Origin: DASRHK01 sp963776465
Lineage (GTDB): Bacteria > Pseudomonadota > Gammaproteobacteria > Nevskiales > Nevskiaceae
Direction of reading: 5' to 3'
DNA length: 64,000 nucleotides
NCBI GenBank assembly: GCA_963776465.1
Contig: CAVZMV010000002.1
Location: 1,178,001-1,242,000, forward strand
The position numbers were made by a program, and so were the translations under genes. The notes under the pieces were generated by a model. It saw only the letters and a program-made list of their open reading frames with translations. It did no database searches and was not told the origin of the DNA. Position 1 is the first letter of the stretch, and every line of letters begins with the position of its first letter. This document shows positions 51,695 through 60,096 of the stretch, piece by piece.

Positions 51695-51783
51695 GACGCG
51701 ATCCCAGACACGCCCCGAAGATGCAACCTTAGGTCAGCGTTCCCCAGCGGTCTGTAGGAGATTCCCGGACGGCGGACGTAGTC

Positions 51784-53076
51784 TCAGGCCGGCACGGCAA
51801 ACAGCGCGACTGGCTGCGCGAAGCCTTTCACCGGCAGCGGGTCGCGTGACTTGAGGCCGGTCTGCCCGGCGAGCTCACCGGTCCGGCTGTCGATCAGGAT
51901 GTCGCCGTCGGCCGCGAGCTCGCACAGCCGGGACGCGAGGTTCACCGCGGGACCCACGGCGGTGTACTCCAGCCGCGAGGCCGAGCCGATGATGCCGACC
52001 GCCACCTGCCCGGTGGCCACGCCGATGCCCAGCCCAAGCTTGTGCCCGCTGGTGCTCCACTTGCCGACCACCTCGCGCGCAACGTCGCGGATCCGGCGCG
52101 CCATCTCGACGCCGCGCTTTGCATGGTCGGGCACCGGCAGGGGCGCGCCGATCAGGATGAGGATGCCGTCGCCGGCGAAGTCCTTGATGGTGCCGCTGTA
52201 CTCCGCGACGATCATGCCGACGGCGTCGTAGTACTCGCGCAGGACCTGGATCACCCGCGACGGCGGGTGTGCCTGCGCATACGGCGTGAACCCGCGGATG
52301 TCGGTGCACACGACCGTGACTTCCAGGGAGTTCTGCTGCATGGCGCTTTCCAGGCCGCGGTCCCGCACCATCGCCGCCACCTGCGGCGAGAGGAAGCGCG
52401 ACATGAACTGTCCGCGGTTGCCCTGCAGCACGTGGTAGTGGACCGAGCCGATCAGGAAGATGATCTCGCCGATCACCACCGACAGCGCCGCCGACTGCAA
52501 CGGCAGGATGAAGCCGGCGACCATGAACGGCGCGCCGATCGAGAAGGCGATCACGCGCGCGCTCTCGGCCTTGTCGGGGCGGCGATTGAGCAGCAGCAAA
52601 ATGGCCACCATGCCCGTCAGTTGCGCGATGAGCACCGGCGTCGCGAACAGCCAGAAGCCCCAGTGATGCAGCGCGCCCGGGACCTGGAGCGCGCGCAGGA
52701 ACTGCTGCGCGCGGACCTCCGGGAACAACAGCGAGAGCACGGCGTAGACCACGCCCGACAGCTGGCCCACGCGCAGCAGGCGATCGCCGAAGCGCAGGTT
52801 GGTTGCGGTGCCGGCAGGCACCGTCCGCCGCACGCGTAGCAGCCACTCCAGCATCAGGATGATGGCGGCGGCATCGGGGATTCCGAGCAGCCCGCTCCAT
52901 CGCGGCGTCGGTACGACCTCGCCCAGCGTCACGTTCAGCCAGATGCCGATGCCGATGAACGCCAGGCCCGCCGCCAGCGCCTGCGACGTCCGCGAGCTGC
53001 GATCCGCGGAGAGGAACGCCAGCCCCATGCCCAGCGCGATCAGCGCGACGAACACGTGCGGCGTGGTGTCGACCAT
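51784..53076 (-). CDS. Membrane adenylate/guanylate cyclase (class III)
   Basis: The 430-aa protein from ATG 53076 has about six membrane helices (residues 1-215, beginning TPHVFVALIALGMGLAFLS) and a cytoplasmic class III cyclase domain. Metal-binding Asp are in VVCTDIRGFTPYA near 262 and DFAGDGILILIGAP near 306. The transition-state Arg region EYTAVGPAVNLASRL near 375 is intact, and GVATGQVAVGIIGS is canonical. It should make cAMP or cGMP. It follows the Kef-type antiporter by 10 bp and may be co-transcribed. The longer frame to 53136 overlaps that gene and is not preferred. Confidence 0.88.
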   Translation of the reverse strand: MVDTTPHVFVALIALGMGLAFLSADRSSRTSQALAAGLAFIGIGIWLNVTLGEVVPTPRWSGLLGIPDAAAIILMLEWLLRVRRTVPAGTATNLRFGDRLLRVGQLSGVVYAVLSLLFPEVRAQQFLRALQVPGALHHWGFWLFATPVLIAQLTGMVAILLLLNRRPDKAESARVIAFSIGAPFMVAGFILPLQSAALSVVIGEIIFLIGSVHYHVLQGNRGQFMSRFLSPQVAAMVRDRGLESAMQQNSLEVTVVCTDIRGFTPYAQAHPPSRVIQVLREYYDAVGMIVAEYSGTIKDFAGDGILILIGAPLPVPDHAKRGVEMARRIRDVAREVVGKWSTSGHKLGLGIGVATGQVAVGIIGSASRLEYTAVGPAVNLASRLCELAADGDILIDSRTGELAGQTGLKSRDPLPVKGFAQPVALFAVPA

Positions 53077-53086
53077 CAGCGGCAGC

Positions 53087-54874
53087 CTACACCGACTCCG
53101 CGGCCCGGGAGTCCTCCTCGTCGCGGTCGGCCTCAAAGAGCTGCTCCAGCTCGCGCGCAGCGTCTTTGGATGTCTGGATCAGCTTCTGCTCGTCGCGGAA
53201 CACGGCCTGCTGCTTGAGCAGCGTTTCCTCGTCGTGCTTGCGGAACTTGCGCAGCGTCTCCGTGGCCCGCGCCTCGCTGTCGCCCATGTCCATCAGCAGC
53301 AGCCGGCTCATCTCCAGGCTGGAGAAGTACGAGCGCCGGATGACCTTCTGGATGCCCAGGTCCATCAGGTGCATGGCGTGGTTGCGATCCACCGCCACGG
53401 CGTAGATGCGCAGGTTGGGGAAGTGGCGACGCACGGTGTCGGCGATCTGCACCGAGTCTTCCAGGCGAGGCACGGTCAGCACGAAGTACTTCGCCTTGTC
53501 GGCGTGCGCGGCTTTCAGCAGGTCCAGGCGGCTGGCGTCACCGTAGAAGATCCTGTTGCCGAAGCGGCGCACGAAGTCGACGTGCTCGGGGTTCTTCTCC
53601 AGCACCGTGAAGCCGATCTTGCGCGTGCGCATGGCGCGCGCAACGATCTGTCCGAAGGGTCCGAAGCCGGCGATGATCACCGGGTTCTCGGCCGTCTCGA
53701 TCGTGTCGTACGGACGCTGTTCTGCCGGCTTGCCGGCCAGCCGCGCCTGCAGCGCGTAAAGCGGCGGCGTGGCGATCATCGACAGCGTCACCGCCACCAC
53801 CAGCAGGTCCGCGAGCTCGCGCGGCATGACGTTGGCCGCCACCGCGGCGCCGAACAGCACGAACGCGAACTCGCCGCCTTGCGCGGTCGCCACTGCCAGC
53901 GCCCGCGACGATTCGTTGGGCAGCCCGAACACGCGCCCGACGCCGAAGAGGACCGCTGCCTTGATCGCGATGAGGCCGCCGACGATGCCCATCACCACGA
54001 AGGGCTTGGCCGCGATCAGCCCCAGATTGGCCGACATGCCGACGGCGATGAAGAACAGGCCGAGCAGCAGGCCCTTGAACGGCTCGATGTCCGCCTGCAG
54101 CTCGTGCCGGTATTCGGAATCGGCGAGCAGCACGCCGGCCATGAAGGCGCCGAGCGACATCGACATGCCCGCCATCTCCATCGCCAGCGAGAAGCCGATC
54201 ACGGTCAGGAGGGCCGCGGCGGTGAAGACCTCAGGCGTGTTGGTCGAGGCCAGCATGCGGAACACCGGTCGCAGCGCGTAGCGGCCCAGGCCGATGACGA
54301 CGGCGAAGATGGCGACGAACCGCAGCGCGTCCTGCCAGACGTTGCCGTGCGCTCCGCCGTCGCCGCCCGCCAGGAGCGGCAGGATGGCCAGGAACGGGAT
54401 GATCGCCAGGTCCTGGAACAGCAGGATCGCGAACGCGGCGCGGCCATGACGCGCGGTCAGCTCGTTCTTCTCCGCCAGCATCTGCAGAACGAACGCGGTG
54501 GAGGACATCGTCAGGCCGAACCCCGCGATGATCGCCGGCGCCGGCCCGTAGCCGTGCCCGGCCATGACCAGCGCCAGAACCGCGGCAGTGACGAGGACCT
54601 GCGCGCCGCCCATGCCGAACACTTCGCGCCGCAGGCGCCACAGCCGCGATGGCTGCAGCTCCAGGCCGATGATGAACATCAGCAGCACGACGCCGAACTC
54701 GGAGAAGTGCAGGATGTCGGTGACGTTGGCGATCCAGCCGGTGCCCCAGGGGCCGATGGCGATGCCGGCGAGCAGGTAGCCGAGCACCGCGCCCAGGCCA
54801 AGGCGCTTGGCGATCGGCACGGCGATCACCGCCGCGGCGAGGAACAGCGCGATCTCCTGGATCATGTCGGGCAC
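53087..54874 (-). CDS. Kef-type K+/H+ antiporter with RCK/TrkA-N domain
   Basis: This 595-aa monovalent cation:proton antiporter-2 protein has about 12 membrane helices (residues 1-385) with GYLLAGIAIGPWG near 32, FGLTMSSTAFVLQ near 118 and ALAVATAQGGEFAFVL near 330. An RCK/TrkA-N nucleotide-binding domain follows (VIIAGFGPFGQIVARAM near 405, YGDASRLDLL, and a charged coiled-coil tail). KefB/KefC proteins exchange K+ for H+ under glutathione-adduct control, so it should guard against electrophiles. No KefF/KefG ancillary gene is adjacent. The start MPDMIQE is taken at 54874; Met4 is possible. Confidence 0.9.
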   Translation of the reverse strand: MPDMIQEIALFLAAAVIAVPIAKRLGLGAVLGYLLAGIAIGPWGTGWIANVTDILHFSEFGVVLLMFIIGLELQPSRLWRLRREVFGMGGAQVLVTAAVLALVMAGHGYGPAPAIIAGFGLTMSSTAFVLQMLAEKNELTARHGRAAFAILLFQDLAIIPFLAILPLLAGGDGGAHGNVWQDALRFVAIFAVVIGLGRYALRPVFRMLASTNTPEVFTAAALLTVIGFSLAMEMAGMSMSLGAFMAGVLLADSEYRHELQADIEPFKGLLLGLFFIAVGMSANLGLIAAKPFVVMGIVGGLIAIKAAVLFGVGRVFGLPNESSRALAVATAQGGEFAFVLFGAAVAANVMPRELADLLVVAVTLSMIATPPLYALQARLAGKPAEQRPYDTIETAENPVIIAGFGPFGQIVARAMRTRKIGFTVLEKNPEHVDFVRRFGNRIFYGDASRLDLLKAAHADKAKYFVLTVPRLEDSVQIADTVRRHFPNLRIYAVAVDRNHAMHLMDLGIQKVIRRSYFSSLEMSRLLLMDMGDSEARATETLRKFRKHDEETLLKQQAVFRDEQKLIQTSKDAARELEQLFEADRDEEDSRAAESV

Positions 54875-54880
54875 TTGCGG

Positions 54881-54956
54881 TGGTGCCGGCTGTCCGAATC
54901 GAACGGACGACCTTCCGCTTACAAGGCGGGTGCTCTACCAACTGAGCTAAGCCGGC
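54881..54956 (-). tRNA. tRNA-Thr (anticodon TGT), with encoded CCA
   Basis: The reverse strand reads a 76-nt tRNA: acceptor GCCGGCT pairs with AGCCGGC, followed by ACCA. The D arm is GCTCAGTTGGTAGAGC, the anticodon stem is CCGCC/(A-side)GGCGG-like with loop CTTGTAA (anticodon TGT), and the T arm has GTTCGATTC. It decodes ACA. It lies between the kef-like antiporter and lemA. Confidence 0.95.
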
Positions 54957-55045
54957 GTGGCCTGCATTGTACCGGCTGGGGTTGATAATGGCCGCGAGGT
55001 CCCCACTTACCGACGTACCTTCGGCGTCAACATCGGGAGAACACG

Positions 55046-55663
55046 ATGCAACGATTGACCGCTGTCTTCACCGTGCTGGCTTCGCTGCTGCTGAGCGGCT
55101 GCGGCTACAACGCCCTGCAGTCGCAGGACGAGCAGGTCAAGGCCGCCTGGTCGGAAGTGCTGAACCAGTACCAGCGCCGCGCCGACCTCGTACCCAACCT
55201 GGTCAACACCGTGAAGGGCTACGCCGCGCACGAAGAGAAGGTGCTGACCGAGGTGACGGAGGCGCGCGCGCGGGTCGGTGCCATCCAGGTGACGCCCGAG
55301 CTGATCAACGATCCGGCGGCGCTCGCCAAATTCCAGGCTGCGCAGAGCCAGCTCACCAGCGCGCTGTCGCGCCTGCTCGTCGTCTCGGAGAACTATCCAA
55401 ACTTGAAGGCAGACGCCGCCTTCCGCGACCTGCAGGCGCAGCTCGAAGGCACCGAGAACCGTATCACCGTCGCGCGCAACCGCTACATCCAGTCGGTGCA
55501 GACGTACAACGTCACCATCCGCTCGTTCCCGACCAACCTCACCGCGAAGATGTTCGGCTACGACGTCAAGCCCAACTTCGCCGTCGAGAACGAGAAGGAG
55601 ATCAGCAAGCCGCCGACGGTCGACTTCAGCCAGCCGCAGGCGCCGCCGCCTCCGCCGCAATAG
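55046..55663 (+). CDS. lemA: LemA family protein
   Basis: The 205-aa protein has an N-terminal lipobox (SLLLSGCGYN, Cys near 20), then the helical LemA domain: EQVKAAWSEVLNQYQRRADLVPNLV (read in parts), EEKVLTEVTEARARVG, and GTENRITVARNRYIQSV, which are highly conserved in the family. A Pro-rich tail (APPPPPQ) closes it. LemA proteins sit in the membrane with small extracytoplasmic helical domains, of unclear role. The pairing with TPM-domain genes and a MoxR ATPase downstream is common. RBS GGGAG precedes ATG 55046. Confidence 0.92.
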   Translation: MQRLTAVFTVLASLLLSGCGYNALQSQDEQVKAAWSEVLNQYQRRADLVPNLVNTVKGYAAHEEKVLTEVTEARARVGAIQVTPELINDPAALAKFQAAQSQLTSALSRLLVVSENYPNLKADAAFRDLQAQLEGTENRITVARNRYIQSVQTYNVTIRSFPTNLTAKMFGYDVKPNFAVENEKEISKPPTVDFSQPQAPPPPPQ

Positions 55664-55688
55664 CCAGCGCAGGCTGATCGAGGCAGCC

Positions 55689-56558
55689 GTGCTACTGCCG
55701 CGTGCTCTGGCACTGGCCGGCATTCTTTGCGTCGGCGCCCTCAGCGCCGACGTCGCCGTGCCGCCGCTGCAGGCGCGCGTCACCGATCTCACCGGCACGC
55801 TCAGCGCTGCTGAATCGTCCGCGCTGGAAACCAAGCTCGCTGCGTTCGAGGCAGACAAGGGCAGCCAGCTGGCCGTGCTCATCGTCCCGTCGACGCAACC
55901 CGAGACGATCGAGCAGTACGGCATCCGCGTCGGCGAGCAATGGAAGCTCGGCCGTAAGGGCGTGGATGACGGCGCGATCCTGATCGTCGCCAAGGACGAT
56001 CGTCGTCTGCGCATCGAGGTCGGCTATGGCCTGGAAGGCGCGCTCAACGACGCCACCACCAAGCGCATCATCAGCGAGACCATCACGCCGCACTTCAAGC
56101 AAGGTCGCTTCTACGAAGGGATCGACGCCGGCGTCGACCAGATCCTGAAAGTCGTCCGGGGCGAGCCGCTGCCCGAGCCCGAGAAGCGTGCCGTCGCGCA
56201 GCAGGACCTCGGCGGCATGCTGGGCTGGCTGTTCATCGCGCTCTTCGTCGTCGCGCCGATCCTGCGGACGATGTTCGGCCGCCTGCTCGGCGCCGGTTTC
56301 ACCGGCGGATTGACGGCATTCGTCGTCTACATGGTCACCGGGCTGCTCGTCGCCGCGATCCTGGCGGCGCTGTTCGGGCTGGTCGCCGGTCTGTTGTTCG
56401 GCGGCGGCGGCCGTCGCCGCTGGAGCTCGGGTCGGCGCGGCTGGAGCGGATTCGGCGGTGGAGGATTCGGCGGTGGAGGTTTCGGCGGCGGTGGCGGCGG
56501 TGGATTCAGCGGTGGTGGCGGCAGCTTTGGCGGCGGCGGCTCGTCGGGGAGCTGGTGA
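55689..56558 (+). CDS. TPM-domain protein (YgcG-like), Gly-rich C terminus
   Basis: This 289-aa protein has a signal peptide (GTG start, residues about 1-21). A TPM domain follows (VTDLTGTLSAAESSALETKL, VLIVPSTQPETIEQYGIRV, GAILIVAKDDRRLRIEVGYGLEG), then two or three hydrophobic helices (about 178-245). The tail is very Gly-rich with RRRWSSGRR and FGGGGFGGGG repeats. YgcG/TPM proteins are linked to membrane stress and to LemA. It ends by overlapping the next TPM gene by 1 base. Expect some sequence-quality risk in the Gly repeats. Confidence 0.88.
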   Translation: MLLPRALALAGILCVGALSADVAVPPLQARVTDLTGTLSAAESSALETKLAAFEADKGSQLAVLIVPSTQPETIEQYGIRVGEQWKLGRKGVDDGAILIVAKDDRRLRIEVGYGLEGALNDATTKRIISETITPHFKQGRFYEGIDAGVDQILKVVRGEPLPEPEKRAVAQQDLGGMLGWLFIALFVVAPILRTMFGRLLGAGFTGGLTAFVVYMVTGLLVAAILAALFGLVAGLLFGGGGRRRWSSGRRGWSGFGGGGFGGGGFGGGGGGGFSGGGGSFGGGGSSGSW

Positions 56559-57064
56559 TGGAGCGCTTGGGACGGATGTGGCGGCACCTGCTGAGCGGGC
56601 TTCCGGCCGCGCACCGCGCGTTCGCCGCGCCGGCTGTGAAAGAGATCGAGCAGGCGGTGCGCGAGGCCGAGGCCCGGCACTCCGGCGAGATCCGCTTCGT
56701 GGTCGAGGCGGCGCTCGATCCCGCCGAGATCTGGGCCGGGTTGAAACCGCGTCAGCGCGCGATCGAGGTGTTCTCGCAGCTGCGTGTCTGGGACACCGAG
56801 CACAACAACGGCGTGCTGATCTACCTGCTGCTCGCCGATCACGCGGTGGAGATCGTTGCCGATCGCGGAGTCGCGCAGGGCGAGGTCCCGCAGGCGAAGT
56901 GGGACGCGGTTTGCCGGGTGATGGAGATCGAGTTCCGCGCCGGCCGTTTCCTGCAGGGCGCGGTGGCCGGCGTGCGAGCGGTTGCCGATATACTGGCAAG
57001 CGTCCCACCGGGCCCGCCCCGAACCGGCAACGAGCTGCCGGATGCGCCGGTGATCATTCGCTAA
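56558..57064 (+). CDS. TPM-domain protein, shorter
   Basis: The 168-aa protein from ATG 56558 (GTG 56555 is the in-frame alternative) overlaps the previous stop. It has a second TPM domain (EIRFVVEAALDPAEIWAGL, VFSQLRVWDTEHNNGVLIY, LADHAVEIVADRGVAQG, VPQAKWDAVC) that matches the YgcG/Psb32-type family. No signal peptide is obvious and the N terminus is Arg/Leu-rich. It stands between the long TPM protein and the MoxR ATPase gene, the usual lemA-tpm-tpm-moxR context. Confidence 0.85.
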   Translation: MERLGRMWRHLLSGLPAAHRAFAAPAVKEIEQAVREAEARHSGEIRFVVEAALDPAEIWAGLKPRQRAIEVFSQLRVWDTEHNNGVLIYLLLADHAVEIVADRGVAQGEVPQAKWDAVCRVMEIEFRAGRFLQGAVAGVRAVADILASVPPGPPRTGNELPDAPVIIR

Positions 57065-57091
57065 CGGCTGCACGCCTCACCGGAGAGTTCC

Positions 57092-57934
57092 TTGCGCTTC
57101 AAAGGCACCGATTCGTACGTCGCCACCGACGATCTGATGATGGCGGTCAACGCCGCCGTGACGCTGGAGCGCCCGCTGCTGGTCAAGGGCGAGCCCGGCA
57201 CCGGCAAGACCCAGCTCGCGCGCGAGATCGCCGAGGCGCTCGAGCGTCCCTTCTTCGACTGGGCGATCAAGTCCACGACCAAGGCCCAGCACGGCCTCTA
57301 CGAGTACGACGCGGTGTCACGCCTGCGCGACAGCCAGCTCGGCGAGGAGAAGGTCCGCGACATCGGCAACTACATCGTCAAGGGCAAGCTGTGGGAGTGC
57401 TTCGAGTCCGACGAGAAGCCGGTGCTCCTGATCGACGAGATCGACAAGGCCGACATCGAGTTCCCCAACGACCTGCTGCGCGAGCTCGACCAGATGGAGT
57501 TCTACGTCTACGAGACGCGCAAGACCATCAAGGCGCGCCACCGTCCGATCATCCTCATCACATCCAACAACGAGAAGGAGCTGCCCGACGCGTTCCTGCG
57601 CCGCTGCTTCTTCCACTACATTCGCTTCCCGGACAAGGAGACGATGCAGAAGATCGTCGACGTGCACTTCCCCGACCTCAAGAAGAACCTGGTCAAGGAA
57701 GCGATGGAAGTGTTCTTCGGCCTGCGCGAGATCCCGGGCCTGAAGAAGAAGCCGTCGACTTCGGAGCTGCTGGACTGGCTCAAGCTCCTTCTCGCCGAGG
57801 ACATCGATCCCGCGGTGCTGCGCGAGCACAGCGTCAAGAAGTCGTTGCCGCCGCTTTACGGCGCGCTGCTCAAGAACGAGCAGGACGTGCACCTGTTCGA
57901 GCGCGTCGCCTTCATGGCGAGGCGCTCGCAGTAG
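57092..57934 (+). CDS. MoxR-family AAA+ ATPase
   Basis: This 280-aa AAA+ protein has Walker A GEPGTGKTQLAREIAE near residue 33, Walker B VLLIDEIDKADIEF near 113, sensor-1 region IILITSNNEKEL and Arg finger DAFLRRCFFHYI. It should remodel a partner VWA-domain protein, and such a partner is encoded at 60097-61275 rather than adjacent. The start is TTG 57092, with CGGAGAG just upstream. It is the last gene of the plus-strand lemA-TPM-TPM-moxR run and converges with a lipoprotein gene. Confidence 0.92.
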   Translation: MRFKGTDSYVATDDLMMAVNAAVTLERPLLVKGEPGTGKTQLAREIAEALERPFFDWAIKSTTKAQHGLYEYDAVSRLRDSQLGEEKVRDIGNYIVKGKLWECFESDEKPVLLIDEIDKADIEFPNDLLRELDQMEFYVYETRKTIKARHRPIILITSNNEKELPDAFLRRCFFHYIRFPDKETMQKIVDVHFPDLKKNLVKEAMEVFFGLREIPGLKKKPSTSELLDWLKLLLAEDIDPAVLREHSVKKSLPPLYGALLKNEQDVHLFERVAFMARRSQ

Positions 57935-57943
57935 CCCGAGCCG

Positions 57944-58474
57944 TTACAGCTTGAGCTTCTTGGCGATGTCGACCGAGGTCTTCTTGCCGGTGCCCGGCTG
58001 GCCGCCCGCGGCGAACACCACGACGAAGTAGGGCTTGCCGGCGGGCTGCACCATGACGCCGGCTTCGGTGAGATAGGCCTTCTGTCCGAGGCCAGGGATC
58101 TCTTCCGTAGCCCCGCGCTTGGCCGTGTATTTCACCGTGGCGTCGAACTCCGTTGCCGGGCGCGCCGACACCATCAGGAACGTCCCGCTGGCAGCCATGT
58201 AATCGCATTCGCCGAGCAGCGAGCCCTGCGACGGCTTTGCCGTCGGGTCGGTGCTGAGCTTGCCCACGACCGCTTCGGCTTCCTCCTTGGAGAGAAGGGC
58301 GCAGACATCCACGTCCCTGGACGCGGGCGGCGGCGGCGTTGCCGGCGCTTCCTGAATCGCTTGCTGCACTTCGGCTGGGGCTTGTGCCGCCGGGGCCGGC
58401 TGCTCGGGCGTCTTGCTGCCGCAGGCGGCGAGCAGAGCCGCGCCGATCGTGGTCGCCAAGATGTTCCTGATCAT
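57944..58474 (-). CDS. Lipoprotein, Pro/Ala-rich N terminus
   Basis: ATG 58474 gives 176 aa with a lipobox (LLAACGSK, Cys near 18). The mature N terminus is Pro/Ala/Gln-rich, then there is one domain of about 120 aa with CALLSKEEAEAVVG, GECDYMAASGTFLMVSARP and a Lys-rich end. It resembles DUF3558-type lipoproteins loosely. Two Cys (DVCALL and GECDY) may form a disulfide. It is the last gene of a three-gene minus-strand block with an OmpA-domain gene upstream. The function is unknown. Confidence 0.72.
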   Translation of the reverse strand: MIRNILATTIGAALLAACGSKTPEQPAPAAQAPAEVQQAIQEAPATPPPPASRDVDVCALLSKEEAEAVVGKLSTDPTAKPSQGSLLGECDYMAASGTFLMVSARPATEFDATVKYTAKRGATEEIPGLGQKAYLTEAGVMVQPAGKPYFVVVFAAGGQPGTGKKTSVDIAKKLKL

Positions 58475-58497
58475 GGAATCTCCCCGCAATTGGATTT

Positions 58498-59376
58498 TCA
58501 TTTCTTCACCAGCTCGACGCGCCGGTTCTTGGCGCGGCCTTCTTCGGTGCGATTGTCGGCGACCGGCTTGGACTGGCCGTAGCCTTTGGCGGTGAGCCGT
58601 CCCGCGGCGATGCCGCGCTTCGTCAGCTCGGCGACCACTGCCTGCGCGCGGCCCTCGGATAATTTCTGGTTGGCGTCGGCTTTGCCGACGTCGTCGGTGT
58701 GGCCACCGACCTCGATCTTCAGCTCCGGCGCCGCCTTGAGCATCTGCGCGACCTGCTCGAGCGTGGCCTGCGAATCGGCCTTGATCGTCGACTTGCCGGT
58801 GTCGAAGTTGATGTAGAGCGCGACGTAGCCGTTCTTGTTGAGCTGGTCGAGCAGCTCGTTGGCGACGACTTCCTGCTTCATCGCCTGACGCTCGGCGATG
58901 TGCAGCACGTAGTTGTTCGCCGCGTTGAACGGATGCACGACGGCCCAGACTTCCTTGCCGCCCTTCTTGAACTTGAGGACGGTGGCGCGATCGCCGCCGC
59001 CCCAGATGTCGTCGTTGAGGTTCTTGCCGCTATCCTCAGCACCGTACTCCGCGATCACCGTGCCGCCGGCAGCCTTCGCCGCATTCTGGAAGTTGCGCGC
59101 GATCTGCAGCCCGCTGGCGTGATGGTCCGCGTCGTCGGCTTCGTAGACGATCTGGGTCTGCGCGCCCTCGATGGTCTCGGTCGCCACCGGCTTGCCCTCT
59201 TCGGTCAGGGCCGGGCCGGCGGGGAACTCGCGCGCGTCGAAGTCCTTGGTCTCGCAGTTGGTGATGTGATAGCCGCTCATCCGGTTGAACAGCGGATGGT
59301 CCTTGCAGCCCTCGACGTCCTCCGCAAAAGCGGGTGCGCATGCCGCGAGGATCGCGGCGACCAGCAGGCGTCTCAT
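58498..59376 (-). CDS. OmpA-family exported protein (peptidoglycan-associated)
   Basis: The 292-aa protein has a signal peptide (about 1-18, ending AFAE), an N-terminal domain with two Cys (VEGCKDHP and ITNCETKD), and a C-terminal OmpA domain (about 185-290). The peptidoglycan-binding motifs are YINFDTGKSTI, VGGHTDDVGKADANQKLSEGRAQAV (in parts) and KGYGQSKPVADN...NRRVELV. It should tether envelope proteins to the cell wall. It resembles the DUF4892/OmpA-like proteins with a stalk domain. It lies between the lipoprotein gene and the AlkA-like glycosylase gene. Confidence 0.88.
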   Translation of the reverse strand: MRRLLVAAILAACAPAFAEDVEGCKDHPLFNRMSGYHITNCETKDFDAREFPAGPALTEEGKPVATETIEGAQTQIVYEADDADHHASGLQIARNFQNAAKAAGGTVIAEYGAEDSGKNLNDDIWGGGDRATVLKFKKGGKEVWAVVHPFNAANNYVLHIAERQAMKQEVVANELLDQLNKNGYVALYINFDTGKSTIKADSQATLEQVAQMLKAAPELKIEVGGHTDDVGKADANQKLSEGRAQAVVAELTKRGIAAGRLTAKGYGQSKPVADNRTEEGRAKNRRVELVKK

Positions 59377-59408
59377 GGGTTCTCCTCGTTAAAAATCGCG
59401 CCGCGCCG

Positions 59409-60029
59409 TCACGCGGCGTCGGTCACGCGCCACAGATACCAGCATGCCACAGACCGGTAGGGCGACCAGCGGTCGACCAGCTCCTCGGTGCGCCGGTCCG
59501 ACAGCTTGCGGCCGCCGTTGTAGAGCTGGTTGACGGCGCGGCGCAAGCCGACGTCGCCCATCGAGAACACGTCGAGGCGGTCCATCGCGAAGATCAGGAA
59601 CATCTCGGCGGTCCACTGGCCGATGCCGGGCAAAGCGTCGAGCGTGCGGATCGCCTCGGAGTCGCTCATCTTCGCGACCTTGGGGAACGACAGCGCGCCG
59701 GTGCGCACGGCATCGGCGATCGCCGTGAGCCATTTCGCCTTGGAGTTCGACAGCCCGCAGCCGCGCAGCTGCTCCAGCGTCACCTTCTTGAAGTGCTTGT
59801 GCGTCATCCGGCCCTTGGAGCCGATCAGCGCTTCCACGCGCGAGGCGATGGTGTCGGCGGCCTTGGAGGAGAGCTGCTGGCTGATGATGCTGACCGCGAG
59901 GGTGTGGAACGGGTCGCGCTTCTTCTGGCCGAGCGTGCAGGGTCCGTGCTTCTGGACCAGCCGGGCCATGATGGCGTCCCGCGACAGATGCCGGTCCGCC
60001 AGGCGGATTACGCCTGCTTCGATTGCCAT
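59409..60029 (-). CDS. DNA-3-methyladenine glycosylase II-like (AlkA/HhH-GPD)
   Basis: This HhH-GPD base-excision glycosylase removes alkylated purines from DNA. The 206-aa protein (ATG 60029; 60044 is the longer choice) has HTLAVSIISQQLSSKAADTI near 50, the helix-hairpin-helix LDALPGIGQWTAEMFL near 132-147, and the catalytic Asp in DVFSMGDVGLRRAV near 157. It lacks the N-terminal domain of E. coli AlkA, so it resembles the short MpgII/AlkA-like group. The neighbouring OmpA gene is unrelated. Confidence 0.88.
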   Translation of the reverse strand: MAIEAGVIRLADRHLSRDAIMARLVQKHGPCTLGQKKRDPFHTLAVSIISQQLSSKAADTIASRVEALIGSKGRMTHKHFKKVTLEQLRGCGLSNSKAKWLTAIADAVRTGALSFPKVAKMSDSEAIRTLDALPGIGQWTAEMFLIFAMDRLDVFSMGDVGLRRAVNQLYNGGRKLSDRRTEELVDRWSPYRSVACWYLWRVTDAA

Positions 60030-60096
60030 GGATTCGTTTCGCACCCAAGAACTGCGCCCCTGTCCGCAGTGTAGCTCGCTCGACTACAATTTGACC